From: Myroides sp. JBRI-B21084
Lineage (GTDB): Bacteria > Bacteroidota > Bacteroidia > Flavobacteriales > Flavobacteriaceae
DNA: 64,000 nt
Assembly (NCBI RefSeq): GCF_030545015.1
Contig: NZ_CP120653.1
Coordinates: 1,550,001 to 1,614,000 of the forward strand
Reading direction: 5' to 3'
The notes beneath the pieces were generated by a model. The model had not been told where the DNA came from, searched no databases, and saw only the letters and a list, made by a program, of their open reading frames with translations. Of this stretch, positions 45,520 through 53,743 are shown piece by piece; positions within the stretch are counted from its first letter, which is position 1; each line of letters opens with the position of its first letter. The position numbers and the translations under genes are program-made.

Positions 45520-46185
45520 TTAGGATGCGGTTGTTTTTTCGTGAGCCATAAGTATTATTGAAGTAATTGCGTCTTTAATACGTTGTTCACCTTCTGGTGT
45601 GTTAAGATCAATTCCACAAAATAAACTTCCATTTGTTTTTGCATGTAAAACCAAGTAATAAACGCCCGAAATTAATACAGCTAAAATACCTCTTAAATCT
45701 ATATTTGCTTTATCGTAAGTAGGTTCGGCAACTTTAAAAAAAGCTTCACCTAATTCTTCCCGTTTATCAGCAATATTTCGTAAATATGTTTTATTTTCGC
45801 CTAATTCCCAATGTATAATTTTTTGTAAAACCTTATCTTTCAACAAAGTATCTAATTGGTTGTGTAACAAACCGTAAATAGCTTCTTTAGGAACAGCTGT
45901 TGTGTTTTCTAACATAACAACTAAATCATCTTTTGCTACTGCATTTAAAAAATCGCGCTGTAAAATGTAGGTTTCTACTAAATTATCTAAACTACCAAAA
46001 TAACTGTAAACCAAACTTTTATCAACACCTGCTTCTTTTGATACAGCAGTAGCATTTAAACCTGTATACCCTTTTTTTAATAAAATTTTCCCTACAGATT
46101 GAATCATTTTTTGTTTAGTACGTTCTTTATCACGTAATAAGCCCGAAGTTCGTTTGCGTTTTTTTGGCTCATTTTCCATATCCAT
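45520..46185 (-). CDS. TetR/AcrR family transcriptional regulator
   Basis: 221 residues. The N-terminal helix-turn-helix is typical: IQSVGKILLKKGYTGLNATAVSKEAGVDKSLVYSYFGSLDNLV (about residues 30-72), preceded by a basic tail (KKRKRTSGLLRDKERTKQ). The ligand domain is unassigned. TetR proteins commonly regulate adjacent divergent genes; here the fused ketoacid dehydrogenase E1 diverges and a 2OG oxygenase follows downstream. Its own promoter box is TAAATTTG at 46200-46207, directly after the small-RNA terminator. Confidence 0.87.
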   Translation of the reverse strand: MDMENEPKKRKRTSGLLRDKERTKQKMIQSVGKILLKKGYTGLNATAVSKEAGVDKSLVYSYFGSLDNLVETYILQRDFLNAVAKDDLVVMLENTTAVPKEAIYGLLHNQLDTLLKDKVLQKIIHWELGENKTYLRNIADKREELGEAFFKVAEPTYDKANIDLRGILAVLISGVYYLVLHAKTNGSLFCGIDLNTPEGEQRIKDAITSIILMAHEKTTAS

Positions 46186-46199
46186 GACAATTTTAATTG

Positions 46200-46207
46200 C
46201 AAATTTA
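46200..46207 (-). promoter_or_regulatory. tetR promoter box
   Basis: Minus-strand TAAATTTG, 14 bases before the ATG at 46185; its first base abuts the T run of the small-RNA terminator. Confidence 0.5.
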
Positions 46208-46246
46208 AAAAAAAAGAACTGATTTATACCTCATACAAATCAGTTC
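46207..46246 (-). terminator. terminator of second putative small RNA
   Basis: 10-bp perfect stem 46216-46225 / 46237-46246, 11-base loop, nine T on the minus strand. Confidence 0.82.
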
Positions 46247-46311
46247 CTTAAATAACAAACACCATTATTATGGTAAATTAAAATATCAAAATGTGTTTTG
46301 GTTTTTTGATT
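46207..46311 (-). ncRNA. putative small RNA (CATAA family), second strong member
   Basis: Minus-strand unit in the tetR/E1 divergent gap. The promoter is TTG-N20-TAAATTTG (46346 to 46316); the predicted start, four bases on, is an A at 46311. It ends in a 10-bp perfect stem GAACTGATTT/AAATCAGTTC (46216-46246) with nine T (46207-46215). CATAA (plus-strand TTATG 46268-46272) and GTTATTTAAG (46247-46256) match the 44.4-kb unit in order, and the distance from CATAA to the stem is 21 bases in both. It lies upstream of tetR, so a tetR leader with attenuation is a second possibility. Confidence 0.6.
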
Positions 46312-46315
46312 GAAA

Positions 46316-46346
46316 CAAATTTAGAACTATTTTTTCTAATGTGCAA
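46316..46346 (-). promoter_or_regulatory. promoter of second putative small RNA
   Basis: Minus-strand TTG (46344-46346), 20-base spacer, TAAATTTG (46316-46323). Confidence 0.68.
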
Positions 46347-46409
46347 AAAAAAATCACGGTATAGTGAAAAAAAATATAAATATTTCAATTAATAATTTTA
46401 TTACATTTA

Positions 46410-48410
46410 ATGTCGCGAAATTTAAATATAAATATGGAAGATAATTCAGTTATTTTGGCTCCAGAACTTTTATTAGATCTTTATAAAAAATTGCTAAAAC
46501 CTAGATTAATAGAAGAAAAAATGTTAGTACTTATCAGACAAGGTAAAGTCACTAAATGGTTTTCAGGTATTGGGCAAGAAGCTATTGCTGTTGGTGTTAC
46601 AGCAATTTTAGAACCCACAGAATATATTTTACCCATGCACCGAAATTTAGGTGTTTTTACAAGTAGAGAAATTCCATTAAACAGACTTTTTTCTCAATGG
46701 CAAGGTAAAAAAAATGGTTTTACTAAAGGGCGTGATCGATCGTTTCATTTTGGTACACAAGAGTTTAAAATTATTGGAATGATTTCGCATCTTGGGCCAC
46801 AATTAGGAGTAGCTAACGGAATTGCTTTAGCGCATAAATTGCGTAACGAAAACAAAATTACTGCTGTTTTTACTGGTGAAGGAGCTACTTCGGAAGGAGA
46901 TTTTCACGAAGCGTTAAACGTTGCTGCTGTATGGAATTTACCCGTAATGTTTATTATAGAAAACAATGGCTACGGACTTTCAACTCCAACAAATGAACAA
47001 TATAAGTGTAACAATTTAGCCGATAAAGGCATAGGTTATGGCATGAAAAGTTATATTGTTGATGGGAACAATATTGTTGAAGTTTATACTAAATTAAATG
47101 CTATAGCCAAAGAAATGCGTTTAAATCCACATCCGGTTTTAATTGAAATGAAAACTTTTAGAATGCGTGGACATGAAGAAGCTAGTGGAACTAAATATGT
47201 ACCAGACGTGTTATTTGAAGAATGGAAAATTAAAGATCCTATTCATAGATTTAAAACATACTTGTTAGAAATGGGGTATTTAACCTATGAACTAGACAAT
47301 ACAATTAAAGCTGAAATTAAAGAAGAAATTGATTATAATTGGAAAGTAACACAAGAAGAACCTGAAATTGTAGTTGATTTAAGTATTGAATTAAATGATG
47401 TATACAAACCTTTTGATTATAAACATATTGAACAAATAAAAGAAAATAGAAAAATACGTTTTATTGATGCTATTTCAGAAAGTTTAAAACAATCACTTGA
47501 ACGCCACGATAATTTAGTAATTATGGGGCAGGATATTGCAGAATATGGTGGAGCTTTTAAAGTTACTGAAGGATTTGTAGATGTTTTTGGCAAAGAACGA
47601 ATCAGAAATACACCTATTTGTGAAAGCATTATAGTTTCTACAGCAGCTGGTTTATCAATTAACAAGTACAAGGCAATAGTTGAAATGCAATTTGCCGATT
47701 TTGTTTCAACAGGTTTTAATCCAATAGTAAATTTACTTGCAAAACAACACTATCGTTGGAATCAAGAAGCTGATGTTGTGGTACGTATGCCTTGTGGCGC
47801 GGGTTCAGGAGCAGGACCTTTTCACTCGCAAACTAACGAAGCTTGGTTTACTAAAACACCTGGTTTAAAAGTGGTTTATCCTGCTTTTCCTATTGATGCT
47901 AAAGGCTTGCTTAATACTGCAATTAACGATCCAAACCCAGTATTATTTTTTGAACATAAAAATTTATATCGTAGCAAATCGCAAGAAGTTCCAACAAACT
48001 ATTACACCATACCATTTGGCAAAGCTGCTTTAATTAAAGAAGGCAACAATGTAACTGTAATTTCGTATGGTTTTGGAGTTCATTGGGCGCTTGAAACTTT
48101 AGAAAATCATCCTGATATTTCGGCCGATTTAATAGATTTACGCACCCTACAACCTTTAGATTACGATGCAATTAAAAAATCGGTACAAAAAACAAATAGA
48201 GTTATAATTTTACAAGAAGATTCTATGTTTGGGGGTATTGCTAGTGACTTGTCGGCATGGATTATGGAAAACTGTTTTGAATTTTTAGACGCTCCTGTTA
48301 AACGAGTTGCAAGTATCGAAACTCCAATTCCATTTTTAGATAGTTTAGAGGCGCAATATTTACCTAAAGCACGTTTTGAACAAGAATTATTAGTACTTTT
48401 GCAATATTAA
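46410..48410 (+). CDS. branched-chain 2-oxoacid dehydrogenase E1, fused alpha and beta subunits
   Basis: 666 residues; ATG 46434 is an alternative start. The N-half (about 10-320) is the alpha subunit with the ThDP loop GEGATSEGDFHEALN...ENNGYG (about 155-186). The C-half (about 345-666) is the beta subunit (IMGQDIAEYGGAFKVTEGF, EMQFADFVSTGFNP, VRMPCGAGSGAGPFHSQ, HKNLYR). It decarboxylates branched-chain 2-oxoacids and passes acyl groups to E2; the E2 at 18.8-20.1 kb is a plausible partner. The fused form is usual in Bacteroidota. No clear promoter box; tetR diverges upstream. Confidence 0.9.
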   Translation: MSRNLNINMEDNSVILAPELLLDLYKKLLKPRLIEEKMLVLIRQGKVTKWFSGIGQEAIAVGVTAILEPTEYILPMHRNLGVFTSREIPLNRLFSQWQGKKNGFTKGRDRSFHFGTQEFKIIGMISHLGPQLGVANGIALAHKLRNENKITAVFTGEGATSEGDFHEALNVAAVWNLPVMFIIENNGYGLSTPTNEQYKCNNLADKGIGYGMKSYIVDGNNIVEVYTKLNAIAKEMRLNPHPVLIEMKTFRMRGHEEASGTKYVPDVLFEEWKIKDPIHRFKTYLLEMGYLTYELDNTIKAEIKEEIDYNWKVTQEEPEIVVDLSIELNDVYKPFDYKHIEQIKENRKIRFIDAISESLKQSLERHDNLVIMGQDIAEYGGAFKVTEGFVDVFGKERIRNTPICESIIVSTAAGLSINKYKAIVEMQFADFVSTGFNPIVNLLAKQHYRWNQEADVVVRMPCGAGSGAGPFHSQTNEAWFTKTPGLKVVYPAFPIDAKGLLNTAINDPNPVLFFEHKNLYRSKSQEVPTNYYTIPFGKAALIKEGNNVTVISYGFGVHWALETLENHPDISADLIDLRTLQPLDYDAIKKSVQKTNRVIILQEDSMFGGIASDLSAWIMENCFEFLDAPVKRVASIETPIPFLDSLEAQYLPKARFEQELLVLLQY

Positions 48411-48443
48411 AAAACAACATACATTAAACAAACACAACAATTA

Positions 48444-49400
48444 ATGAAAACCATCACATCTTCAAATTTTAATTTTCCAGGGCAACAAGCTGTTTATAAA
48501 GGAAAAGTACGCGAAGTATATACTATTAACAACGATTTATTGGTTATGATTGCAACCGATCGCTTATCGGCTTTTGATGTAATTATGCCAAAAGGAATTC
48601 CATATAAAGGACAAATTTTAAATCAAATTGCATCAAAATTTATGCAATTAACTCAAGATATTGTTCCCAATTGGTTAATTGCAAATCCAGATCCTAACGT
48701 AGCTGTTGGGCATTTATGTGAACCATTTAAAGTAGAAATGGTAATACGCGGTTATTTATCAGGACACGCTGCACGTGAATATGCTGCTGGTAAACGCGTT
48801 TTATGTGGTGTAGAAATGGCTGAAGGGATGAAAGAAAATGACAAATTTACTACGCCAATTATAACTCCTACAACAAAAGCAGCTGTTGGAACGCATGACG
48901 AAGATATTTCTAAAGAAGAAATTTTAGCGCAAGGTATTGTATCAAAAGAAGATTATGAAATTTTAGAAAAATACACACATGCTTTATATCAACGCGGAAC
49001 TGAAATTGCAGCATCACGTGGATTAATTTTGGTTGATACAAAATACGAATTTGGTAAAACAAAAGATGGTAAAATTGTTTTAATTGATGAAATTCACACA
49101 CCAGATTCATCTAGATATTTTTATGCAGAAGGATACCAAGAGCGTCAAAATAACAACGAAGCCCAAAAACAACTTTCAAAAGAGTTTGTGCGTCAATGGC
49201 TAATTGCAAACGGTTTTCAAGGTAAAGAAGGACAACAAATTCCTGAAATGACCGATGCATACATTGAAAGTGTTTCTGAACGTTATATTGAATTGTACGA
49301 AAATATTATTGGCGAAAAATTTGAAAAAGCAGATTTAACCGATATAAACGCGCGTATTGAAAAAAATGTAAATAGCTTTTTAGCTACATATAATAAATAG
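48444..49400 (+). CDS. purC: SAICAR synthase (phosphoribosylaminoimidazolesuccinocarboxamide synthase)
   Basis: 318 residues, the longer eukaryote-like PurC form also found in Bacteroidota. Typical segments: [102 protein letters not shown]. It joins CAIR and aspartate in purine synthesis. It follows E1 by 33 bases and precedes the nitroreductase gene by 3, suggesting a run of co-transcribed genes. Confidence 0.96.
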   Translation: MKTITSSNFNFPGQQAVYKGKVREVYTINNDLLVMIATDRLSAFDVIMPKGIPYKGQILNQIASKFMQLTQDIVPNWLIANPDPNVAVGHLCEPFKVEMVIRGYLSGHAAREYAAGKRVLCGVEMAEGMKENDKFTTPIITPTTKAAVGTHDEDISKEEILAQGIVSKEDYEILEKYTHALYQRGTEIAASRGLILVDTKYEFGKTKDGKIVLIDEIHTPDSSRYFYAEGYQERQNNNEAQKQLSKEFVRQWLIANGFQGKEGQQIPEMTDAYIESVSERYIELYENIIGEKFEKADLTDINARIEKNVNSFLATYNK

Positions 49401-49403
49401 TTT

Positions 49404-50036
49404 ATGAGTATTATTCCGGCATTAAAGTGGCGATACGCTACCAAAAAAATGAACGGTGAAAAAGTTGCTCAACACTATGTTGAAAATATTTTAGAAGCAG
49501 CGCGTTTAGCACCCACATCGTCTGGTTTGCAACCGTTTGAAATTTTAGTTATTACAAACAACACGTTAAAAGAAAAATTAAAACCTTTTGCTTATAATCA
49601 ATCGCAAATTACTGATTGTTCGCACTTAATTGTTTTTGCAGCTTGGAGTACATATAATATTGATAAAATAAATTATTATTTTGATTTGTACGAAAAAGAA
49701 CGCGATTTACCTAAAGGTTTTTCAGATGGATATAAAAATTCTGTTATTAAACAATTGACATCTTTAACACCCGAAAGACAATTTGAACACGCTGCACGCC
49801 AAGTTTATATTGCTTTAGGATTGGCATTAACAGAAGCTGGTGCTTTAGAAGTTGATTCAATAGCTATGGAAGGATTCATAAATGCTGAAGTTGATAAATT
49901 ATTAAATCTTGAACAAAAAGGCTTACGAAGTGTTGTACTTTTACCAATTGGTTACCGGGATGCTGAAAACGATTGGCAATCTGAATTAAAAAAAGTACGA
50001 AAACCGTTTGATTATATGATTTCTTATATTGATTAA
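49404..50036 (+). CDS. nitroreductase family NAD(P)H-dependent oxidoreductase
   Basis: 210 residues. The FMN-binding start is ALKWRYATKKMNGEKV, followed by AARLAPTSSGLQPFEILVI, HLIVFAAWSTYN, the C-terminal QVYIALGLALTEAGALEVDSIAMEGF and VVLLPIGYRD. It resembles NfsB/dihydropteridine-reductase-type flavoproteins that reduce quinones or nitro compounds. Substrate unknown. Starts 3 bases after purC and is followed by a small secreted gene. Confidence 0.88.
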   Translation: MSIIPALKWRYATKKMNGEKVAQHYVENILEAARLAPTSSGLQPFEILVITNNTLKEKLKPFAYNQSQITDCSHLIVFAAWSTYNIDKINYYFDLYEKERDLPKGFSDGYKNSVIKQLTSLTPERQFEHAARQVYIALGLALTEAGALEVDSIAMEGFINAEVDKLLNLEQKGLRSVVLLPIGYRDAENDWQSELKKVRKPFDYMISYID

Positions 50037-50054
50037 AAATTTAAATAAATACAA

Positions 50055-50405
50055 ATGAAAACTGTAAAAACTTTAATTACCATTTTATTCATTGCTTTTT
50101 CTACAATTGTAAGTGCACAAAATAAAAAATCTGAAAAAGTTGTTATTAAAACACATATTATTTGCGATCACTGCAAAGCGTGTGAAACATGTGGTAAAAT
50201 GTTTCAAACAAAAATGCTTAAAATAAAAGGAGTAAAAATGTATGAGCTTGACGATGAAAAGGAAACCTTTACAATTTATTATAATCCTAAAAAAACAAAT
50301 GTTCAAAGCATTAAACAAGCTATTTCAAAATTAGGCTACGATGCCGACGAAATTAAAGCCGACCCAGTTGCTTATGAAAATTTAGATGGCTGTTGTAAAG
50401 CATAA
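50055..50405 (+). CDS. secreted heavy-metal-associated (HMA-like) protein
   Basis: 116 residues with a signal peptide (TIVSAQ, cut near residue 22). The mature part has the HMA betaalphabeta pattern: VVIKTHIICDHC...FTIYYNPKKTNVQSIKQAISKLGYDADEIKA. Unlike the usual CxxC, the metal loop holds four evenly spaced cysteines (C37, C40, C43, C46), and a Cys pair (C113, C114) lies at the C-terminus. It may bind copper or another soft metal in the periplasm. Follows the nitroreductase by 18 bases. Confidence 0.75.
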   Translation: MKTVKTLITILFIAFSTIVSAQNKKSEKVVIKTHIICDHCKACETCGKMFQTKMLKIKGVKMYELDDEKETFTIYYNPKKTNVQSIKQAISKLGYDADEIKADPVAYENLDGCCKA

Positions 50406-50445
50406 AAAAAAGGCTGATTGAAAATTACAATCAGCCTTTTTATAT
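50404..50445. terminator. bidirectional intrinsic terminator
   Basis: 13-bp stem 50408-50420 / 50428-50440 (arms AAAAGGCTGATTG and CAATCAGCCTTTT) with flanking A/T runs; shared by the HMA-like gene and the convergent lipoprotein gene. Confidence 0.88.
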
Positions 50446-50458
50446 TTTTCTTATGTAT

Positions 50459-50995
50459 CTAAAAAGTAATGGTACCTTCAACTAACATTTCTTCAGATGT
50501 TGAAGATCCGTTTTCTTTAACAAACATACCCTTAAAAGTAACTTTACCATTCATTAATTGCGCACCAGCATCTTGGTATTTTTGCAACATTTTTATATCT
50601 GTTATTTTTACCGTATTAGCTGAATTTTCAACAGATGTATAAACTTCTGTCATGCTTGAATGAAAATTAATAGCAACGTCACCAAAATTCTCTTCACCGT
50701 TTTCATTTAAAACCATGCAGCCAAATCCTATATTTTGAAATGTACCTACAATTTGATACCCCTTAAAAACATCATCTAAGGTCCTTTTTGTCCCCACTAC
50801 AGCGCCAACACCTGCACTTTTAAATACTTTGTTTTTTTCCGGACCTGATAATATTTTTATTTCAATTTTACCTAATGATTGATTCTGAGACAAATTATCT
50901 GGATCACCAGGAACATTTTCTGCGCAAGAATTAAAAATAAAACTAGAAAGCACAACAGTTAATAATAAAAATGATTTAGTAAATTGATTTTTCAT
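50459..50995 (-). CDS. hypothetical lipoprotein
   Basis: 178 residues with a lipoprotein signal (SSFIFNSCAENV, Cys25). The mature chain is short-stranded and soluble (KIEIKILSGPEKNKVFKS, GYQIVGTFQNIGFGCMVLNENGEENFGDVAINFHSS). No family recognised. The upstream region (50996-51241) holds AT-rich DNA and the MITE-like repeat; no standard promoter box is evident, so the repeat may influence its expression. Confidence 0.65.
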   Translation of the reverse strand: MKNQFTKSFLLLTVVLSSFIFNSCAENVPGDPDNLSQNQSLGKIEIKILSGPEKNKVFKSAGVGAVVGTKRTLDDVFKGYQIVGTFQNIGFGCMVLNENGEENFGDVAINFHSSMTEVYTSVENSANTVKITDIKMLQKYQDAGAQLMNGKVTFKGMFVKENGSSTSEEMLVEGTITF

Positions 50996-51080
50996 ATTAA
51001 AGTGTTAAAAAAATTAAGTTGCAAATAAATAAAAATATTTTTATTTAAAAAAATAATAGTCAATTATTAAAAAACAAAGA

Positions 51081-51233
51081 AGCTGTGTAAAAAGTCAGAT
51101 TCAAAGTCATTTCTTACTTGATGTTAATCTCATACTTTTGATTAAAAAAGTATCATAAGAAGATGACCCGAGCTTGCGAATTGAACGTAGTTAATCAAGT
51201 TCAACTTGAAAAGCAAATCCTTTTCAGACAGCC
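51081..51233. repeat. MITE-like element or insertion-sequence remnant, about 153 bp
   Basis: The left end AGCTGTGTAAAAAG and the reverse complement of the right end, GGCTGTCTGAAAAG, match at 11 of 14 positions. The interior has no reading frame but contains two small inverted repeats: ATACTTTT...AAAAAGTAT (51132-51153) and TTGAAC...GTTCAA (51181-51204). It is less AT-rich than the surrounding intergenic DNA. No target-site duplication was found, so this may be a decayed copy. It sits right after the nucleoid-associated protein gene and before a lipoprotein gene. Confidence 0.5.
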
Positions 51234-51241
51234 ACTTTCAG

Positions 51242-52300
51242 TTATTGTTTTTGTTCTTTATTAAAATAAACCAAGTAATAATACATTTGTTTTTCTTCGT
51301 CCCAACCTTTTTCAATGAATTTTTCGGCAGATTCAGGATTTATAAAATCTAACTTAATTTGCACGTTAGTGTCTAAATTAATTACGTTTTTAATTTTTTT
51401 ACGTACATCAGAAACCGCGTTGTTTGCAATTGGGAAGTTTGATACATCTTCTATGCTGTATTTTTCAGCGCGATCGGTTTTATAATTTTTAAATTCGGCT
51501 TGTAAATCAGGATTGTCAATAACATCGTTTATAAAATTTTGCTCTTCAAACTCATCATTCTTTGCAAAATAATTCACAGAACGGTTCATAAACATAACTT
51601 CTTCTTTTTTATCTTCGGCAGGTAAAACCACATCTTTCGCAAAATCTTGAACAAATTTCAAGTACTTTTTGGTCATGAAATTCTCATCCTGAAAAGCATC
51701 AACCGATAAAAAATGTTCCAACCAATAACGTGCATCGTAACGGTTGCTATCAATTGTTAAAATTTTGTAGCCTTCTTCTTTTTTGTAATTAAAAATAATA
51801 CAGCCTTTATCAAGTTTGTTTAAATTGATTCCTTGCTGAAGCACCATTTCTAAGTTGCTGTTACTTTCTTCAAATTGTAAAAAGTCCGATTTTAATTCGC
51901 TTTTAAATATTCCAATCGCATCAACAGGGTTGTTATCAATAGTAATATGTGTTAAATAAGTCACATAAACCTCTCCATTTTTAATATGCGGATGGTTTGA
52001 CTGCTCATATAAATGTTTAGTGATTTTTTTAGAAACTTCATGAACGGTATTAGGATTTGCAAAAATTTCGTTTGCAAAATTGAACATCTCGTTATAATCT
52101 AAATCTACATCGTGTGCAAATTGATAGTAATTTTCTTCTTTTTCGCGAAATGGTTTAAAAAAATACTCTTTTAATAATGGTGTTATTTCATCGTTTACAT
52201 TAAAAGTATTTTCAGACAAAAAAATAGCTTCAGCACGACTTTTGTTACCTACACGATGAATTGATAACGATTCGATATGTGTATTAAATAAATTAATCAT
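51242..52300 (-). CDS. nucleoid-associated protein (NdpA/YejK-like)
   Basis: 352 residues. The family pattern is seen in FNTHIESLSIHRVGNKSRAEAIFLSE, VTYLTHITIDNNPVDAIGIFKSELKSDFLQ, NLNKLDKGCIIFN, and ARYWLEHFLSVDAF. NdpA/YejK proteins associate with the nucleoid in Gram-negative bacteria; Bacteroidota members are widespread but little studied. Cytoplasmic, no signal. It is followed downstream by the MITE-like repeat 9 bases after its stop. Confidence 0.85.
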   Translation of the reverse strand: MINLFNTHIESLSIHRVGNKSRAEAIFLSENTFNVNDEITPLLKEYFFKPFREKEENYYQFAHDVDLDYNEMFNFANEIFANPNTVHEVSKKITKHLYEQSNHPHIKNGEVYVTYLTHITIDNNPVDAIGIFKSELKSDFLQFEESNSNLEMVLQQGINLNKLDKGCIIFNYKKEEGYKILTIDSNRYDARYWLEHFLSVDAFQDENFMTKKYLKFVQDFAKDVVLPAEDKKEEVMFMNRSVNYFAKNDEFEEQNFINDVIDNPDLQAEFKNYKTDRAEKYSIEDVSNFPIANNAVSDVRKKIKNVINLDTNVQIKLDFINPESAEKFIEKGWDEEKQMYYYLVYFNKEQKQ

Positions 52301-52401
52301 AATGTTAAATGTAGTTGTATAAGTTAAAAAAAGAAAACCTTTCAGTTTTCTTTAAAATATTGTTTGTTAAATACTTAAAATCTAATAAGTAAAGTATTTG
52401 T

Positions 52402-52947
52402 TTAAAACCTATCGTCGTAATCAAATTCATTAAAACCTTCATCGCCATCAAACATATCAAAATCTTCTTCATCGTAATCATCATCAAAATCTCCAAAAAT
52501 ATCATCTTTAGAAATTGGGTCATCAAAGTTCTTTACAGGTGCGTCGTCTGGTAAAACACCATGCGCAAACAACAAAGCAGGTAATTCTTTTTCCTCAGAA
52601 TCATCTTCACTTTCAATAGCTGCTAATTCAACAAAAAAGGTCCAATTTACAAATGGGTCGTATATGTAAAGAATTTTAGTTTGTTCTTCATACAACAAAT
52701 CATTCAATTTAAAATCGGCCATGGTTTTTTGTTCACCAGGTACATCGCCCATGTCAAACAAAGGAATTTCATCTTCTTGTTCCCAATTATCATCGCATAA
52801 AAAAAACGAACCACCTTCGGTACCATCAAAACCAAAAGCGTTGATAATGGTGTTGTGTAAATCTTCTAAAGTATCGGTATCTTTAATTGCAATGTCTCTT
52901 AAAACATCGTCTTCAGCATCTAAAATAACACGAAATTTGTAAACCAT
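52402..52947 (-). CDS. plasmid pRiA4b ORF-3-like protein with acidic tail
   Basis: 181 residues. The first about 125 residues match the PRiA4_ORF3 (IS1096 TnpR passenger) family: YKFRVILDAEDDVLRDIAI, TLEDLHNTIINAFGFDG, HSFF-like GGSFFLCDDNWE, KLNDLLYEEQTKILYIYDP, WTFFVELAAIE. The last about 45 residues are almost all Asp/Glu with Phe/Tyr, an unusual acidic tail. No transposase is nearby, so it is a chromosomal gene. Promoter box TAAATTTG at 52967-52974. Function unknown. Confidence 0.8.
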   Translation of the reverse strand: MVYKFRVILDAEDDVLRDIAIKDTDTLEDLHNTIINAFGFDGTEGGSFFLCDDNWEQEDEIPLFDMGDVPGEQKTMADFKLNDLLYEEQTKILYIYDPFVNWTFFVELAAIESEDDSEEKELPALLFAHGVLPDDAPVKNFDDPISKDDIFGDFDDDYDEEDFDMFDGDEGFNEFDYDDRF

Positions 52948-52966
52948 GATTTTTATTATTTAAAGG

Positions 52967-52974
52967 CAAATTTA
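52967..52974 (-). promoter_or_regulatory. promoter box of pRiA4b ORF-3-like gene
   Basis: Minus-strand TAAATTTG, 19 bases before the ATG at 52947. The rest of the 183-base gap (52948-53130) shows nothing else I can name. Confidence 0.45.
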
Positions 52975-53130
52975 GTATATAAATTAAGTAATTATAGTTT
53001 TTAATTTTTCTTTTTTTGTTTATGATGATGAAATATAGCTAATTTTAAGGTATCACAAAAATGTTTTTTTTTAAATAAGTGATATGCTGATTGAATTTAT
53101 TTTATAAAATTTGTATAAAAATATAGAATC

Positions 53131-53622
53131 ATGAAAAAATTAGGTTTCGCATTTATATTATCAATTTTGCTTGTTTCAACAAACTTAATGTTTGCACAAA
53201 CAAAAATTGCTACCGAACATAAAACATTAGAAAAACCTTATAATCCAGAGGAAAATGCACAACAAAAGATTGATTTATTACTAAAAAAAGCAAAAAAACA
53301 AAACAAGTTTATAATATTACAAGCTGGTGGTAATTGGTGTAGTTGGTGTTTACTTTTTAACGATTTTATAAAAACAAACAAATTAGTTAAAAACGAGTTA
53401 AACAAAAACTTTTTATACTATCACTTAAATTATTCAAAAGAAAATAAGAACGAAATAGTATTTGCAAAATACGCTCCCAATGGTTCTAAATTAGGATATC
53501 CATTTTTTATTGTTTTAGATAAACAAGGTAAAGTAGTAAAATTACAAGAAAGTGGTAGTTTAGAGCAGGGTAAAGGGTACAATGAAAATAAAGTTTTAGC
53601 ATTTTTAAAAAGTATAAAGTAA
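53131..53622 (+). CDS. secreted thioredoxin-fold protein
   Basis: 163 residues with a signal peptide (NLMFAQ, cut near residue 23). The thioredoxin-like domain contains QAGGNWCSWCLLFNDF; the C-x-x-C here (WCSWC) resembles DUF255/thioredoxin_7-type proteins such as DsbD C-domains. A cis-Pro-like GYPFFIVLD follows. It likely acts as a periplasmic thiol reductase or oxidase. No neighbouring partner gives the client. Confidence 0.8.
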   Translation: MKKLGFAFILSILLVSTNLMFAQTKIATEHKTLEKPYNPEENAQQKIDLLLKKAKKQNKFIILQAGGNWCSWCLLFNDFIKTNKLVKNELNKNFLYYHLNYSKENKNEIVFAKYAPNGSKLGYPFFIVLDKQGKVVKLQESGSLEQGKGYNENKVLAFLKSIK

Positions 53623-53711
53623 TTGTTTTTTGCATATTTTTAGGTAAAACTAATTTTTTGTTAAACATTAAATAATTTAATTAAAACATTTACCAATTTC
53701 ATTATTAATTT

Positions 53712-53719
53712 TAAATTTG
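53712..53719 (+). promoter_or_regulatory. lysA promoter box
   Basis: TAAATTTG ending 24 bases before ATG 53744. Its TTG (53717-53719) is in frame with lysA but is not a start codon. Confidence 0.5.
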
Positions 53720-53743
53720 CATCTTCAACAACAATTTAAAAAA

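Noticed and set aside
52305..52526. Minus-strand 73-codon frame overlapping the pRiA4b ORF-3-like gene
   Set aside because: It starts within the acidic-tail coding region in another frame and is Met/Ile rich from the Asp codon repeats; a shadow.
52402..52947. Mobile element suggested by similarity to pRiA4b ORF-3 and IS1096 passenger
   Set aside because: No transposase, inverted repeats or target duplication; the family is widespread on chromosomes.
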